Shown here: piece by piece, positions 20,388-30,457 of the stretch
How the letters are laid out: every line of letters starts with the position of its first letter
How positions within the stretch are numbered: the stretch's first letter is position 1
Assembly: GCF_025244905.1 (NCBI RefSeq)
Contig: NZ_CP104285.1
Location: 4,340,001 to 4,404,000, forward strand
Direction of reading: 5' to 3'
Source of the DNA: Enterobacter mori
GTDB taxonomy: Bacteria > Pseudomonadota > Gammaproteobacteria > Enterobacterales > Enterobacteriaceae
DNA: 64,000 nt
The notes under the pieces: model-generated
Told to the model about the DNA's origin: nothing
What the model saw: only the letters and a program-made list of their open reading frames with translations
The model's database searches: none
Made by a program: the position numbers and the translations under genes

Positions 20388-21392
20388 TCAAGGTTTCGCG
20401 ACAAACCCAATCGCTTCGTACACCGCTTTCAGGGTTTCGGATGCGCGCGCGCTGGCTTTTTCCGCGCCCTCTTTCATGACCTTCTGCAGGAAGGCTTCGT
20501 CGTTGCGATAGCGGTTATAGCGCTCCTGAAGCTCGGTCAGCATGCCGGAAACGGCGTCTGCCACTTCACCTTTCAGGTGGCCGTACATCTTGCCTTCGAA
20601 GTGCTGCTCCAGCTCAGGAATGCTCTGACCGGTGACACCGGAGAGAATATCCAGCAGGTTGGACACGCCCGCTTTGTTCTGCACGTCGTAGCGCACAACA
20701 GGCGGCTCGTCGGAATCGGTGACCGCGCGCTTGAGCTTTTTCACCACGGATTTCGGATCTTCCAGCAGGCCGATAACGTTGTTGCGGTTATCGTCAGACT
20801 TGGACATCTTCTTGGTCGGCTCCAGCAGCGACATCACGCGCGCGCCAGATTTTGGAATGAAAGGCTCTGGCACTTTAAAAACGTCGCCGTAGATCGCGTT
20901 AAAGCGCTGGGCAATATCGCGGCTCAGTTCCAGGTGCTGCTTCTGGTCTTCACCCACCGGCACCTGGTTGGTTTGATACAGCAGGATGTCAGCCGCCATC
21001 AGCACCGGATAGTCAAACAGACCGGCGTTGATATTTTCAGAGTAGCGCGCGGATTTGTCCTTGAACTGGGTCATGCGGCTCAGCTCGCCGAAATAGGTGT
21101 AACAGTTCAGCGCCCAGCCCAGCTGTGCGTGCTCTGGCACGTGAGACTGAACGAAGATAGTGCTCTTCTCTGGATCGATACCGCAGGCCAGATATAACGC
21201 CAGGGTGTCCAGCGTGGCTTTGCGCAGCTTCTCAGGATCCTGACGCGCGGTAATCGCATGGAGATCCACGATGCAGTAAATGCAATGGTAGTCATCCTGC
21301 ATGCTGACCCACTGACGTAACGCACCCATGTAGTTACCAATGGTCAATTCACCTGAAGGCTGTGCGCCACTAAAAACGATGGGCTTAGTCAT
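20388..21392 (-). CDS. trpS: Tryptophanyl-tRNA synthetase
   Basis: This 334-residue class I aminoacyl-tRNA synthetase charges tRNA-Trp. The HIGH-type motif appears as [12 protein letters not shown] near the N-terminus and the KMSKS loop as KKMSKSDDN around residue 195. Length matches E. coli. Its start overlaps the gph stop by eight bases (ATGACTAA). It is the last gene of the damX-dam-rpe-gph-trpS series. Confidence 0.98.
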   Translation of the reverse strand: MTKPIVFSGAQPSGELTIGNYMGALRQWVSMQDDYHCIYCIVDLHAITARQDPEKLRKATLDTLALYLACGIDPEKSTIFVQSHVPEHAQLGWALNCYTYFGELSRMTQFKDKSARYSENINAGLFDYPVLMAADILLYQTNQVPVGEDQKQHLELSRDIAQRFNAIYGDVFKVPEPFIPKSGARVMSLLEPTKKMSKSDDNRNNVIGLLEDPKSVVKKLKRAVTDSDEPPVVRYDVQNKAGVSNLLDILSGVTGQSIPELEQHFEGKMYGHLKGEVADAVSGMLTELQERYNRYRNDEAFLQKVMKEGAEKASARASETLKAVYEAIGFVAKP

Positions 21393-22146
21393 TATTCAAT
21401 TCCTGATGTTCACTGTGCGAAAGCCCGAGTGCGGGCAACAAATCTTTGAAGTGGTCGAACACGACGTCCGGCTCACTCAGCGTGATGGCTTCACCGTAGT
21501 TGTAGCCATAGGTTAATCCCACGGAAGGACAGCCTGCCGCTCTGGCAGCCAGAATATCATTACGGGAATCACCGACAAAGAGCAGCTCCGCAGGCGTTAA
21601 GGATAATTTTCCTGCCACCAGCAGAAGCGGTTCCGGGTGCGGCTTTTTGTTCTGCACGTCGTCGCCGCCCACAATCACGGAGAAATACTTCGCGATATCC
21701 AGCGCTTCCAGAAGCGGTGCGACAAACGGCGTCGGCTTGTTCGTCACCAGCCCCAGCGGGATGCCTTTGGCGTGAAGTGCACTCAGCGTTTGTTCAACAT
21801 CCGGGAACAGGAAGCTGCCCTCCTCAACGGTCTCTTCGTAGAAACGATCGAACAGTTTACGCAGAATACGCAGCTGCTCATCTTTAGGAATGTCGGCGTG
21901 ATCGACGCTCGGTTTACCCTGTGCAGAACGCTGCGATGCACGTTCCTGACGAGCCCAGGTCAGGGCGCGATCCATCAACACATCAGCGCCGTTGCCAATC
22001 CACGTCACCACGCGCTCTTCGCCCGCAACGGGTAATTCCAGAGCATACAGCGCCTGATCGACGGCGCTCGTTAAGCCAGGCGCGCTGTCGACCAGCGTGC
22101 CGTCGAGGTCAAATGCGATACCCCGGGTTGCCTGCAATTTATCCAT
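21385..22146 (-). CDS. gph: Phosphoglycolate phosphatase Gph
   Basis: This 253-residue HAD-family phosphatase hydrolyses 2-phosphoglycolate, a product of DNA 3'-phosphoglycolate repair. HAD motif I is [13 protein letters not shown] near residues 13-25, motif II lies in LVTNKPTPF, and motif IV in [13 protein letters not shown]. The gene overlaps rpe upstream and trpS downstream by eight bases each, so translation is likely coupled through all three. Confidence 0.97.
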   Translation of the reverse strand: MDKLQATRGIAFDLDGTLVDSAPGLTSAVDQALYALELPVAGEERVVTWIGNGADVLMDRALTWARQERASQRSAQGKPSVDHADIPKDEQLRILRKLFDRFYEETVEEGSFLFPDVEQTLSALHAKGIPLGLVTNKPTPFVAPLLEALDIAKYFSVIVGGDDVQNKKPHPEPLLLVAGKLSLTPAELLFVGDSRNDILAARAAGCPSVGLTYGYNYGEAITLSEPDVVFDHFKDLLPALGLSHSEHQELNND

Positions 22147-22816
22147 GACTTACCTTCGCCAGTTCACGGCGCATTTCATCAATGACTTTTTTGTAATCTG
22201 GTTGGTCGAAAATAGCTGAGCCTGCAACGAACATATCCGCGCCCGCAGCCGCAATTTCACCAATGTTATTGACCTTCACACCGCCATCCACTTCCAGACG
22301 AATATCGTAACCTGACTCGTCAATACGACGGCGCACTTCACGCAGTTTATCGAGCGTCTGAGGAATGAAGGACTGGCCACCAAAGCCCGGGTTAACGGAC
22401 ATCAGCAGGATCACGTCCAGCTTATCCATCACGTAGTCGAGATAGCTCAGCGGCGTAGCCGGGTTAAAGACCAGGCCCGCTTTACAGCCGTTCTCTTTGA
22501 TCAGCTGCAGCGTGCGGTCAACGTGTTCGGAGGCTTCCGGGTGGAAAGTGATGATACTGGCTCCCGCAGCGGCGAAATCAGGCACGATGCGATCAACCGG
22601 TTTCACCATCAGGTGCACGTCAATCGGTGCGGTAATACCGTAGCTACGCAGCGCCTTGAGCACCATAGGACCGATGGTCAGATTGGGAACGTAGTGGTTA
22701 TCCATAACGTCAAAATGGACGACATCCGCGCCAGCCGCCAGTGCGTTGGCGGTGTCTTCACCCAGGCGGGCAAAATCGGCCGACAGAATTGAGGGAGCAA
22801 TCAAAAACTGTTTCAT
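22139..22816 (-). CDS. rpe: Ribulose-phosphate 3-epimerase
   Basis: This 225-residue TIM-barrel enzyme interconverts ribulose-5-phosphate and xylulose-5-phosphate. Conserved segments are [12 protein letters not shown] (metal His and Asp), [20 protein letters not shown] and LEVDGGVK. The start at 22816 ([10 protein letters not shown]) is chosen because AAGGAG lies six bases before it. The ATG two codons earlier abuts that ribosome site and would add two residues absent from the family. Confidence 0.97.
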   Translation of the reverse strand: MKQFLIAPSILSADFARLGEDTANALAAGADVVHFDVMDNHYVPNLTIGPMVLKALRSYGITAPIDVHLMVKPVDRIVPDFAAAGASIITFHPEASEHVDRTLQLIKENGCKAGLVFNPATPLSYLDYVMDKLDVILLMSVNPGFGGQSFIPQTLDKLREVRRRIDESGYDIRLEVDGGVKVNNIGEIAAAGADMFVAGSAIFDQPDYKKVIDEMRRELAKVSHG

Positions 22817-22857
22817 CCGCATCTCCTTGAAATGTATTTACCGGCGGGCAAAACGGC

Positions 22858-23670
22858 TCAGGGGCGATAAAGAGCCAGGAGTTCGTCCACCTTTTTACGT
22901 GTGCCGCCGTTGCTGCTAATGCTACGCCGCACCTTGACCTGAAAATGCTTCGCGGCTTTGTACCATTCGCGCGTATCAGGGGTATCGTGATTCGAAATTA
23001 ACACCGGAATTCTTTTTCTGACCAGCTTTTCCGCCATCTCCGCCAGACGCGCCTGCTCGGCAGGGCTGAAGCTGTTGGTGTGATAAGCGGTAAAATTCGC
23101 CGTAGCAGAGAGCGGGGCGTAAGGCGGATCGCAGTAAACGACCGAGTTTACGCCAGCCAGCTCCATGCACTCCTCATAGGAGAGACAGTGGAATTCTGCA
23201 TTCTGCGCTTTTTCAGCAAAGTGGTACAACTCATCCTGCGGGAAGTAAGGACGCTTGTAGCGACCAAACGGCACGTTGAATTCACCGCGCAGATTATACC
23301 GGCACAGGCCGTTGTAGCCATGGCGGTTGAGGTAGAGGAACAACAGCGCGCGACGGAACGGATCCTGGCTCTGATTAAACTCAGTGCGGAACTGATAGTA
23401 GACGTCAGGATGGTTGTTCTCCGGGGTAAACAGCTTCCGCGCCTCTTCCACATACTCATCGGTACGCAGCTTTACAATGTTATAGAGGCTGATAAGGTCG
23501 CTGTTGATATCCGCCAGGATATAACGAGAAAAATCGGTATTCAGGAATACCGATCCAGCGCCCACGAAGGGCTCGATAAGACACTCGCCTTTCGGCAGGT
23601 GCTTTTTAATATCGTCGAGCAGGGGGTATTTCCCCCCTGCCCATTTCAGAAAAGCGCGATTTTTTTTCAT
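22858..23670 (-). CDS. dam: DNA adenine methylase Dam
   Basis: This 270-residue orphan N6-adenine methyltransferase modifies GATC and guides mismatch repair, SeqA binding and dnaA control. The SAM-binding motif FVGAGSVFLN lies near residue 35, and the catalytic DPPY motif (VVYCDPPYAPLS) near residue 180. It is slightly shorter at the C-terminus than E. coli Dam (278). It sits between damX and rpe as in E. coli. Confidence 0.98.
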   Translation of the reverse strand: MKKNRAFLKWAGGKYPLLDDIKKHLPKGECLIEPFVGAGSVFLNTDFSRYILADINSDLISLYNIVKLRTDEYVEEARKLFTPENNHPDVYYQFRTEFNQSQDPFRRALLFLYLNRHGYNGLCRYNLRGEFNVPFGRYKRPYFPQDELYHFAEKAQNAEFHCLSYEECMELAGVNSVVYCDPPYAPLSATANFTAYHTNSFSPAEQARLAEMAEKLVRKRIPVLISNHDTPDTREWYKAAKHFQVKVRRSISSNGGTRKKVDELLALYRP

Positions 23671-23737
23671 GCTGACTAACTGATTACACCTTCTCCGGCT
23701 GTGGAGAAAGCTCCGACAGCATCCTGCGCTTTAAACA

Positions 23738-25036
23738 TTACTTCAGATCGGCCTGCACCTGATGAATCGGCTTCGCCCACGGGTTCTTCGCCTGGACATC
23801 AGCGGGCAGTGTTGCAACGGCGCGTTTCGCTTCATCTTTAGAAGCATACACACCGCTCACCAGCACATACCAGGGCTGCCCGTTGCGGGTCGTCTGATAA
23901 ACAACGTAGTTTTTCAGATTTGATTTCTTCGCCCAACCGTTGAGGTTGTCATAGTTAGACGAACTGCTCAGTTGCAGGGTGTAGTTGCTGGATGGCGCAG
24001 ACTTCAGAGAGCCTACGTTGCCTGCCGTTTTACCTGCTGCTGCGCTGGAAGTGGTTGCCGTTGCAGCAGGTGCTGCCGTCGCTGCAGGTGCCGTTGTGGT
24101 TGCTGTCGCTTTTGGCGCTGCTGTCGCCGCTGGCGCTTTCACCGGCTCGCTCACTGCAGGTTTGGTCTGTGCGGGCGCTTTCACTTCAGGCGCTTTAGCC
24201 ACAGTCTGCGGCTTGCTTTCACGCTTCGGCTCAATCACGGCCTGTTTGCGTTCATGACGCGGTGCAGTCTGCGTCTGGCGCGGCTTGGTTTCCGTTGTCG
24301 GCGCGGTTGCCGTTGCTTGCGATTGTGCATTGCTACCGCGAATCGGCGCGACGGTTGCAGGTTCAGTTGGCAGCGTAGAGTTGACCACCACGTTGTTCAT
24401 CTGATCCTGGTTCTGAGGCTGCGTCAATGCGTTGTTCAGATCGCCCTGAACCTCTACACGCTGCTGGCCCTCTGGCGTAGCAGGTGCCTGCCCTTCGGTC
24501 GGGGTAGAAGAGACTGGCGGCAAAGACACATCCTGCGGAGTCGTTGTATTACCCGCAGTCTGCTCTGCAGACGTGGTACCCGGCGCTGGCTGCGCACCGT
24601 TTGCCTGGTCGGTCGCATCGTTACCTGACAGATTGATGCTCTTTTCAGTAGAAGCCGTCTGATCTGCTGAATTCGTTGAGGGTGCTTTCAGCGCGGAACC
24701 AATGCCGACAATCAGCAGCAGCAGTACCAGAACGCCCAGCCCCATCATGATGTACTGGCGGGAAGCCGGTTTTGCCGCTACCGCTTTTTTACGTTTACGC
24801 GGGCGACGCTCTACAGGCTCTTCGTCCATTGAATCTTCTTCGGACTCATAATCCTCTTCTTCTCGCTCATCACGCGCGTTACGACTGCGTGAAGGGCGAC
24901 GATCGTCTGCATCCAGATCAACATCGTCAAAGTTGATCTGCGGCTCGTTATCACGTTCTGAAGATTGACGAGAACGACCAGTACGACGATCGCTGGGATC
25001 GGGTTTCAGCTCGTCTTCTGGTTTGAATTCATCCAT
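23738..25036 (-). CDS. damX: Cell-division SPOR protein DamX
   Basis: This 432-residue bitopic inner-membrane protein is recruited to the division septum. The acidic/basic cytoplasmic N-terminus (about 1-92) leads to one transmembrane helix ([20 protein letters not shown], about 95-115). A long low-complexity periplasmic region rich in Ala, Pro, Thr and Gln follows, then a C-terminal SPOR domain (from about residue 352, [20 protein letters not shown]) that binds denuded glycan strands. Length matches E. coli. Confidence 0.96.
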   Translation of the reverse strand: MDEFKPEDELKPDPSDRRTGRSRQSSERDNEPQINFDDVDLDADDRRPSRSRNARDEREEEDYESEEDSMDEEPVERRPRKRKKAVAAKPASRQYIMMGLGVLVLLLLIVGIGSALKAPSTNSADQTASTEKSINLSGNDATDQANGAQPAPGTTSAEQTAGNTTTPQDVSLPPVSSTPTEGQAPATPEGQQRVEVQGDLNNALTQPQNQDQMNNVVVNSTLPTEPATVAPIRGSNAQSQATATAPTTETKPRQTQTAPRHERKQAVIEPKRESKPQTVAKAPEVKAPAQTKPAVSEPVKAPAATAAPKATATTTAPAATAAPAATATTSSAAAGKTAGNVGSLKSAPSSNYTLQLSSSSNYDNLNGWAKKSNLKNYVVYQTTRNGQPWYVLVSGVYASKDEAKRAVATLPADVQAKNPWAKPIHQVQADLK

Positions 25037-25127
25037 TTAACACCCCACTCAAAGGCTTATGCCAACGACTTTGCATTTACCTGAAGCTAAACGACCACCG
25101 GTAACAGTGGCCTGACCTTTCTAGTTG

Positions 25128-26216
25128 TTACGCCTGCTGACAATCAGCGATAGCGCCAAGAACGACATCGTGCGGCACTCCGCCGCGCACTTCACTCTTC
25201 CCTATTGCAAGCGGGAGTACCAGACGCATCTCACCTGCCAATACTTTTTTATCGCGCATCATGTGGGGTAGATACGCCTGCGCAGACATCTCCTGCGGCC
25301 CTGTCACTGGCAACCCGGCACGTTCAAGCAGCGCAATAATGCGCGCCGTCTCTTCCGGTTTGAACTGACCCAGGCGCTCAGACGCACGCGCAGCCATGAC
25401 CATACCGGCCGCGACCGCTTCGCCATGAAGCCAATTGCCGTAGCCCATTTCAGCTTCGATCGCGTGACCAAACGTATGCCCCAGATTCAGTAAAGCACGT
25501 AAGCCCGTTTCGCGCTCGTCTGCTGCAACGACTTCTGCTTTCAGCTCACAACAACGACGAATACAGTACGCCAACGCAGGCCCGTCAAGGCGTAGCAGGG
25601 CATCCATATTCTCTTCCAGCCAGATGAAGAACTCACCGTCAAGAATAATGCCGTATTTGATCACTTCTGCAAGACCAGACGCCAGCTCACGCTCAGGTAA
25701 GGTTTTCAGACAGTCGAGATCCACCACCACCGATGCCGGCTGGTAGAACGCGCCAATCATGTTTTTACCGAGCGGATGGTTGACTGCAGTTTTGCCGCCA
25801 ACAGAAGAGTCGACCTGCGACAGCAGGGTCGTTGGGATCTGAATAAAGCGCACGCCACGTTGATAGCTGGCGGCCGCAAAGCCAGTGAGATCGCCCACAA
25901 CACCGCCGCCGAGGGCGAGCAGTGTCGTATCGCGACCGTGCGGTTTTTGCAGAAGTGCGGTAAAGACGGTATCAAGCACCGTCAGGCTTTTATACTGCTC
26001 GCCATCGGGCAGAATCACACTGTCGACCTTCACGCCCGCCTGCTCAAGCAGGTGGCGCACGCGGTCGAGATAAAGCGGAGCCAGTGTCTCATTGGTGACC
26101 AGCATCGCCTGATCACCCGCTTTCAGTGGTAAGAAGGAAGCTGGGTCGTTAAACAAACCAGCCGCGATGGTGATAGGGTAACTACGTTCCCCGAGAGTAA
26201 CTGTAATCCTCTCCAT
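25128..26216 (-). CDS. aroB: 3-dehydroquinate synthase AroB
   Basis: This 362-residue NAD- and metal-dependent enzyme makes 3-dehydroquinate in the shikimate pathway. The nucleotide site [19 protein letters not shown] lies near residue 105 and metal ligands include HTFGHAIE. It is co-directional with aroK, 57 bases downstream of its stop, forming the conserved aroK-aroB pair that leads into damX-dam. Confidence 0.98.
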   Translation of the reverse strand: MERITVTLGERSYPITIAAGLFNDPASFLPLKAGDQAMLVTNETLAPLYLDRVRHLLEQAGVKVDSVILPDGEQYKSLTVLDTVFTALLQKPHGRDTTLLALGGGVVGDLTGFAAASYQRGVRFIQIPTTLLSQVDSSVGGKTAVNHPLGKNMIGAFYQPASVVVDLDCLKTLPERELASGLAEVIKYGIILDGEFFIWLEENMDALLRLDGPALAYCIRRCCELKAEVVAADERETGLRALLNLGHTFGHAIEAEMGYGNWLHGEAVAAGMVMAARASERLGQFKPEETARIIALLERAGLPVTGPQEMSAQAYLPHMMRDKKVLAGEMRLVLPLAIGKSEVRGGVPHDVVLGAIADCQQA

Positions 26217-26273
26217 GACGCGACATCCACCTTAAATGCTTTTACCCGCAGGCGAGTGTATATAAAGCCAGAA

Positions 26274-26795
26274 TCAGTTGCTTTCCAGCATATGAATAAT
26301 CTGGTTTGCAACCACTTTAGCGCTCTGATCGTCAGTACGAATGGTCACATCAGCAATCTCTTCGTACAGAGGATTGCGTTCGCCTGCCAGGGCTTCCAGA
26401 ACTTCACGTGGTGGCGTTTCAACCTGCAGCAGCGGGCGCTTTTTATCACGCTGCGTACGTGCCAGTTGTTTTTCGATAGTTGTCTCAAGATAGACCACTA
26501 CACCACGGGCGGAGAGACGGTTGCGGGTTTCGCGAGATTTAACAGAGCCGCCGCCAGTTGCCAGCACAATGCCCTGTTTTTCCGTGAGTTCGTTGATCAC
26601 TTTTTCTTCTCGGTCACGGAAACCTTCTTCGCCTTCTACATCGAAGACCCAGCCCACATCCGCTCCGGTTCGTTTCTCAATCTCTTGATCAGAATCGTAA
26701 AATTCCATATTGAGTTGTTGAGCTAACTGACGCCCAATAGTGCTTTTGCCGGCACCCATAGGCCCAACCAGAAAGATATTGCGTTTCTCTGCCAT
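26274..26795 (-). CDS. aroK: Shikimate kinase I
   Basis: This 173-residue P-loop kinase phosphorylates shikimate. Walker A is [12 protein letters not shown] at residues 11-22; the shikimate-binding acidic segment [13 protein letters not shown] and the [12 protein letters not shown] loop follow. The start at 26795 ([11 protein letters not shown]) matches E. coli AroK; an in-frame ATG 18 codons upstream is less likely. This gene begins the long aroK-aroB-damX-dam-rpe-gph-trpS transcription unit. Confidence 0.97.
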   Translation of the reverse strand: MAEKRNIFLVGPMGAGKSTIGRQLAQQLNMEFYDSDQEIEKRTGADVGWVFDVEGEEGFRDREEKVINELTEKQGIVLATGGGSVKSRETRNRLSARGVVVYLETTIEKQLARTQRDKKRPLLQVETPPREVLEALAGERNPLYEEIADVTIRTDDQSAKVVANQIIHMLESN

Positions 26796-27081
26796 TTTTT
26801 CGGTACTACTAAGACTATTCGTTAATGGTAATCCCCGCTTCGCAGACACCCAGCGTAGCAGGACATGAACTGAAACCTCATATGCAATAGAGCGAGAGTC
26901 AGACTAAAAATTATCTCAATACTCCGGCTTGTTTGGCAACTGATTAAATCACCACACCAGACGCATAAGGTAATAAGAGGTAAGTCCAACTCAAATCGGT
27001 ACTCCTTGTATGCTAATTCATGCCCCACGTCAAACATCTGCAACAAACTGAATGCAAAATCATTGCGGGGATCGTTACCTG
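26796..27081 (-). promoter_or_regulatory. aroK upstream region
   Basis: A 286-base AT-rich gap separates the hofQ stop from the aroK start. No convincing protein lies in it. It should contain the promoter of the aroK-to-trpS operon; I did not find a promoter strong enough to assign hexamers. Confidence 0.4.
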
Positions 27082-28299
27082 TTAATGAATACCGACCAGG
27101 CGTGGCGTAATAAACACCACCAGCTCGCGCCGCTCGTTATCTTTGCCGTCGTGACGGAACAGTTGCCCAATCCAGGGGATTTGCCCTAGCCCCGGCACGC
27201 TATCGCTGCCGGTTTTATTCTTTTGCGAGAAAATGCCGCCCAGCGCCAGCGTTTCTCCGCTTTTTACCTCCACCTGCGTTTCTATCTCTTGCTTATCAAT
27301 TGCCAGCGTTTCGCCATCGGCCTGCTGAAGCACCTGACCCGGCATGTTTTCGCTGATGTGAAGTTTCAGACGTACGCGCCCTCCTGGCAGCACCACCGGT
27401 GTGACCTCCATTCCTAGCACGGCCTCTTTAAATTCCACGGAGGTCGCGCCGCTCTCGCCGCTGGAAACCTGATACGGAATTTCGCTGCCCTGCTTGATGC
27501 TGGCCGGTTGCATATGGGACGCCAGCAGCCGTGGACTGGCGATAATATCCACCTGCTGTTTTTGCTCCAGAGCCGACAGTTCCAGATCCAGCAGCCTGCC
27601 GTTGATGCGCCCAATATTAAACCCGACGTGCGTGGTCGCATCGGCGACCGACAGATCTGCCCCGAGCGTCGTGACCTGCCCCACCTTACCGGCCTCCGTA
27701 GCCTCTGCGAGATTCCATTTCACTCCCAGTTCTCGCAGGCTTTTTTCGTTAATGGTGACGATATGGGCCGAAAGCTCCACCTGCTCAACGGGCAGGTCCA
27801 TCTGCTCCGCCCAACGCTTTAGCACGTCCACGACGCTCTGATTATCCCGCACCCACAGGCGGTTTGTGCGCTTATCGACGGATAAACTACCCTTCGGGCT
27901 CAGGAGCTTTTCGGCGTTTTTTTGCACGTCTCCGGCATCCGCCCAGGTGAACGGAATGCTATGTGAGACGAGCGGAGCCTCAAGCAACCGACGTGCCTGC
28001 TGCTCGCGCTGCCAGGCGGCAGTGTGGACATAAAAGATGCCGCCGTCTTCCTGCAGGACCAGCCCGGCACTGGTCACCACCGTCTGCAGCGCCTGTCGCC
28101 AGGGCACGCGCGTTAAATTCAACGAAAGCGAGCCCGTCACATCTGGTGATATCACCAGATTACGGTTCTCCTGCGCCACCAGCGCCTGCAGCACCTGTAC
28201 GACAGGGACATCATCCACCACGAGGGTGACGGGTTTTGGCGCTGCGGCCCACAGGGGCTGGCTGAGCGCCAGCAGTAACAGCAATATCCTTAATGTCAC
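27082..28299 (-). CDS. hofQ: Secretin-family DNA uptake protein HofQ
   Basis: This is an outer-membrane secretin, homologous to PilQ/ComE, used for import of DNA as a nutrient. The GTG at 28299 gives an N-terminal signal peptide (MTLRILLLLLALSQPLWA) followed by a secretin N-domain (VTLVVDDVPVVQVLQAL). The conserved secretin core follows, with ASPRLLASHMQPASIKQGSEIPY and the terminal VVFITPRLV. A frame extension to 28359 exists but lacks a sensible signal peptide. About 405 residues, near E. coli length. It overlaps the end of hofP by 89 bases. Confidence 0.88.
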   Translation of the reverse strand: MTLRILLLLLALSQPLWAAAPKPVTLVVDDVPVVQVLQALVAQENRNLVISPDVTGSLSLNLTRVPWRQALQTVVTSAGLVLQEDGGIFYVHTAAWQREQQARRLLEAPLVSHSIPFTWADAGDVQKNAEKLLSPKGSLSVDKRTNRLWVRDNQSVVDVLKRWAEQMDLPVEQVELSAHIVTINEKSLRELGVKWNLAEATEAGKVGQVTTLGADLSVADATTHVGFNIGRINGRLLDLELSALEQKQQVDIIASPRLLASHMQPASIKQGSEIPYQVSSGESGATSVEFKEAVLGMEVTPVVLPGGRVRLKLHISENMPGQVLQQADGETLAIDKQEIETQVEVKSGETLALGGIFSQKNKTGSDSVPGLGQIPWIGQLFRHDGKDNERRELVVFITPRLVGIH

Positions 28300-28615
28300 T
28301 TTTATTCGTTCCTTCTCGTTGCCATGTCCATTGCGTCGGTTCACACAGGTCACCCACATCCACGGTCAGCTGTTGTTGATCCATCTTGCTCACCCGCCAG
28401 CCAGGCGGTAAACGTTCATCCCTTTTCACGCGGTGCCAGCGTTGTTGCCCGTCGCGCAAAATGCCGGTATCCGCGCTGCCACTCACCATTCCCTGATATC
28501 GCCACCGGGCGAGCTGTCCAGCCGCACAGCTATCCTCCGGAGGCTGGAAGGGATCGCGCATTCCAGTCAGAAACAGCAGCGAACAGAGAATCAGATAGCG
28601 CACCTTACTGCGCAT
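28211..28615 (-). CDS. hofP: DNA utilisation protein HofP
   Basis: This 134-residue exported protein of the hofMNOPQ cluster matches E. coli HofP (TGMRDPFQPPEDSC near residue 20 and a SxxRWRYQGMVS-type segment). A hydrophobic N-terminus (YLILCSLLFLTG) suggests export or anchoring, like PilP. It overlaps hofO by 11 bases at its start and hofQ by 89 at its end, so all are probably co-translated. The divergent C-terminal tail lies entirely in the hofQ overlap. Confidence 0.85.
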   Translation of the reverse strand: MRSKVRYLILCSLLFLTGMRDPFQPPEDSCAAGQLARWRYQGMVSGSADTGILRDGQQRWHRVKRDERLPPGWRVSKMDQQQLTVDVGDLCEPTQWTWQREGTNKSDIKDIAVTAGAQPAPVGRSAKTRHPRGG

Positions 28616-29066
28616 GATCGCTCTCCAGTTGCAGGCTCAGGCGTAGCGTTGAGCCCTCAGGTGCAAGGCTAAACGCCCTCACGCTCACCGCCTGCTGCGC
28701 CAGACGGGAAAACAGCGCAGGGACATCTGACCATAGCGCATCCAGCACCAGTTCCCCGCCGTTCTGCTGCGGTTTCCAGTGCACCAGCGCGGTTCTCATC
28801 TCCTGAAAATCCAGCGGCGAGAAGGGCTGAACGGGCGGCATCTCGCGCTGGGCTGGCGCCACGGGTTGCCGTCCGGCCCCAGGCCACAACGCGGCGTTCA
28901 ATTGCCTGGCGCGAATGGATAACGCCTCGAGTTCTTCACACTTCAACCCGACGGGCCGGACCAAAAGCCCCCATACCGCCACGGCAATAACCCCGGACAG
29001 CACGCACCAGCAACTCACCCGCACAGAAGAGCGGCTTTCTACCCAGCGTTGCAAACGTTGTTCCAC
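28605..29066 (-). CDS. hofO: DNA utilisation protein HofO
   Basis: This 153-residue PilO-like inner-membrane protein has a single transmembrane segment near residues 18-36 (SCWCVLSGVIAVAVWGLLV) followed by a periplasmic domain. Sequence conservation within this family is low, so the name rests on position between hofN and hofP and on PilO-like topology. E. coli HofO is 146 residues. Confidence 0.82.
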   Translation of the reverse strand: MEQRLQRWVESRSSVRVSCWCVLSGVIAVAVWGLLVRPVGLKCEELEALSIRARQLNAALWPGAGRQPVAPAQREMPPVQPFSPLDFQEMRTALVHWKPQQNGGELVLDALWSDVPALFSRLAQQAVSVRAFSLAPEGSTLRLSLQLESDHAQ

Positions 29067-29069
29067 GGC

Positions 29070-29564
29070 CTACCCCCGGCGCTTAAGCTGAAAAGTGAAC
29101 ACCCAGCGGCCCTGTCTATCCTGCTGCAATTCACCAGCAGACCCGAGGCTGAACCCTGCCACCTGTTTCAGCGCATCCGTCATGGCCGCAAGTGCCGGGA
29201 GGGCCGAGGCATAACCGCTCACCGTAAGCACAGGCGGTTGATAACGTAACGCTGAAAGCCAGGCTTGTGCTGGCATCACGGCAGAGAGTGACTCCAGTGC
29301 CGGTTGCCATGCGACGGGCCGAGACTCCACCCCAGTCGCTGCTGAGGGTGCAGAGGGGCGCTGACGTGTTTTCAGTATTTGCTGCACCGCGTTGATTCCC
29401 GCCAGTTCACTCTGTAGCCCACGCAGCTTCACGTCATGGTTCATCCGCAGGCCAAGCCCGACGGTGAACGTCACCAGCAACGAAGCGATAAACAGCACGC
29501 CCCAGAAGCGCAGGCAGCGCATCCGGCGCTGCTGTCGCCACGGTAAAAAATTCGCCGTGCTCAT
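29070..29564 (-). CDS. hofN: DNA utilisation protein HofN
   Basis: This 164-residue PilN-like protein has a short cytoplasmic N-terminus with the conserved NFLPWRQQRRMRCLRFWG, one transmembrane helix (about 20-38) and a periplasmic domain. E. coli HofN is 179 residues. It overlaps the end of hofM by four bases and is followed after 3 bases by hofO. Confidence 0.86.
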   Translation of the reverse strand: MSTANFLPWRQQRRMRCLRFWGVLFIASLLVTFTVGLGLRMNHDVKLRGLQSELAGINAVQQILKTRQRPSAPSAATGVESRPVAWQPALESLSAVMPAQAWLSALRYQPPVLTVSGYASALPALAAMTDALKQVAGFSLGSAGELQQDRQGRWVFTFQLKRRG

Positions 29565-30337
29565 TCAGGCACCTCACTCATGGCCAACGCCAGCGCGACG
29601 GTAAAATCAGCACCGCACTCGGGTAAGGGAGGCTGGCAGCTGACCAGCAGTTTCCAGGGGTCACGTGTGGCATCGAACTGCACGATGTCATCAGAAGAGA
29701 GCGCAAGCAGGGCCGCCAGCTCGGTGACATCTTTCGCTTCTGTGGCGTAGCGCCGTCCCCACTGGTGGCGCATCGCCCACAGCCACTGGTGCCGATCCCG
29801 CCAGGCGACGCACTGAGCAGGGGCAACGGCAGGGAGGAGATTCCCTAACGCGCCTGCATCCGGCGTGATAGCCGCTAACCGCAAGCGCAGCGTTTTTGCC
29901 AACAACAAAAGGGCATCGACTTCGTTGTTTTGCGCCGCCGTAACATGAAATGTGTTGCTGAACGTGTCCTCCACATAGTCAAAGCACAGCCCGTCAGTGG
30001 ACATCTCCAGCTCCCGGGACAGCGTGGAACCCACCCAGGAAACCTGCTCGCTGTCACGAAGGGCCATGGACGGGCGCGGCAGTGACCGTTGCAACGTGCG
30101 CGCAGCGGGAAATGAGAGGAATACCCGGTGATAATGGGGCAACGCCCGCCGCCAGTCGCGTAACGCGGCAACCAGGTGTTCTGGCTTGAGAATTTTCCCG
30201 TCGCGGATAATGCCGTCTGCCAGAGAAACAGCCCACCAGCGCCGTAAACGCCACCCTGACTTTTCTTTGGTCAGCGCTACGATGCGCACCCTATCTTGTT
30301 GAATATGAATGCCCGTTTGCCAGGTTTTGAAAGCCAT
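29561..30337 (-). CDS. hofM: DNA utilisation protein HofM
   Basis: This 258-residue PilM-like actin-fold cytoplasmic protein is first in the hofMNOPQ cluster, which E. coli needs to use external DNA as a carbon source. The N-terminal QTGIHIQQDRVRIVAL is the expected phosphate-1 strand. Length matches E. coli (259). It is divergent from mrcA, as in E. coli. Confidence 0.88.
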   Translation of the reverse strand: MAFKTWQTGIHIQQDRVRIVALTKEKSGWRLRRWWAVSLADGIIRDGKILKPEHLVAALRDWRRALPHYHRVFLSFPAARTLQRSLPRPSMALRDSEQVSWVGSTLSRELEMSTDGLCFDYVEDTFSNTFHVTAAQNNEVDALLLLAKTLRLRLAAITPDAGALGNLLPAVAPAQCVAWRDRHQWLWAMRHQWGRRYATEAKDVTELAALLALSSDDIVQFDATRDPWKLLVSCQPPLPECGADFTVALALAMSEVPE

Positions 30338-30457
30338 ACTTCACGATCTCCTTATCGCCCGTCAGAGTGACGGCTATATCAATGAATCAGGCTTGCCTTT
30401 ATACTACCGCGCGATTGTTTAGAAACTGCCCAAGTGAAACCAGATGGGAAATCTCCG
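30338..30457. promoter_or_regulatory. Divergent hofM / mrcA promoter region
   Basis: A 120-base gap serves hofM (minus) and mrcA (plus). A GGGAAAT segment shortly before the mrcA GTG is the only candidate ribosome site and it is weak. No operator was recognised. Confidence 0.4.

Noticed and set aside
23972..24628. Cysteine-rich frame opposite damX
   Set aside because: Arises from the repetitive Ala/Thr/Pro codons of damX read backwards; not a real protein.
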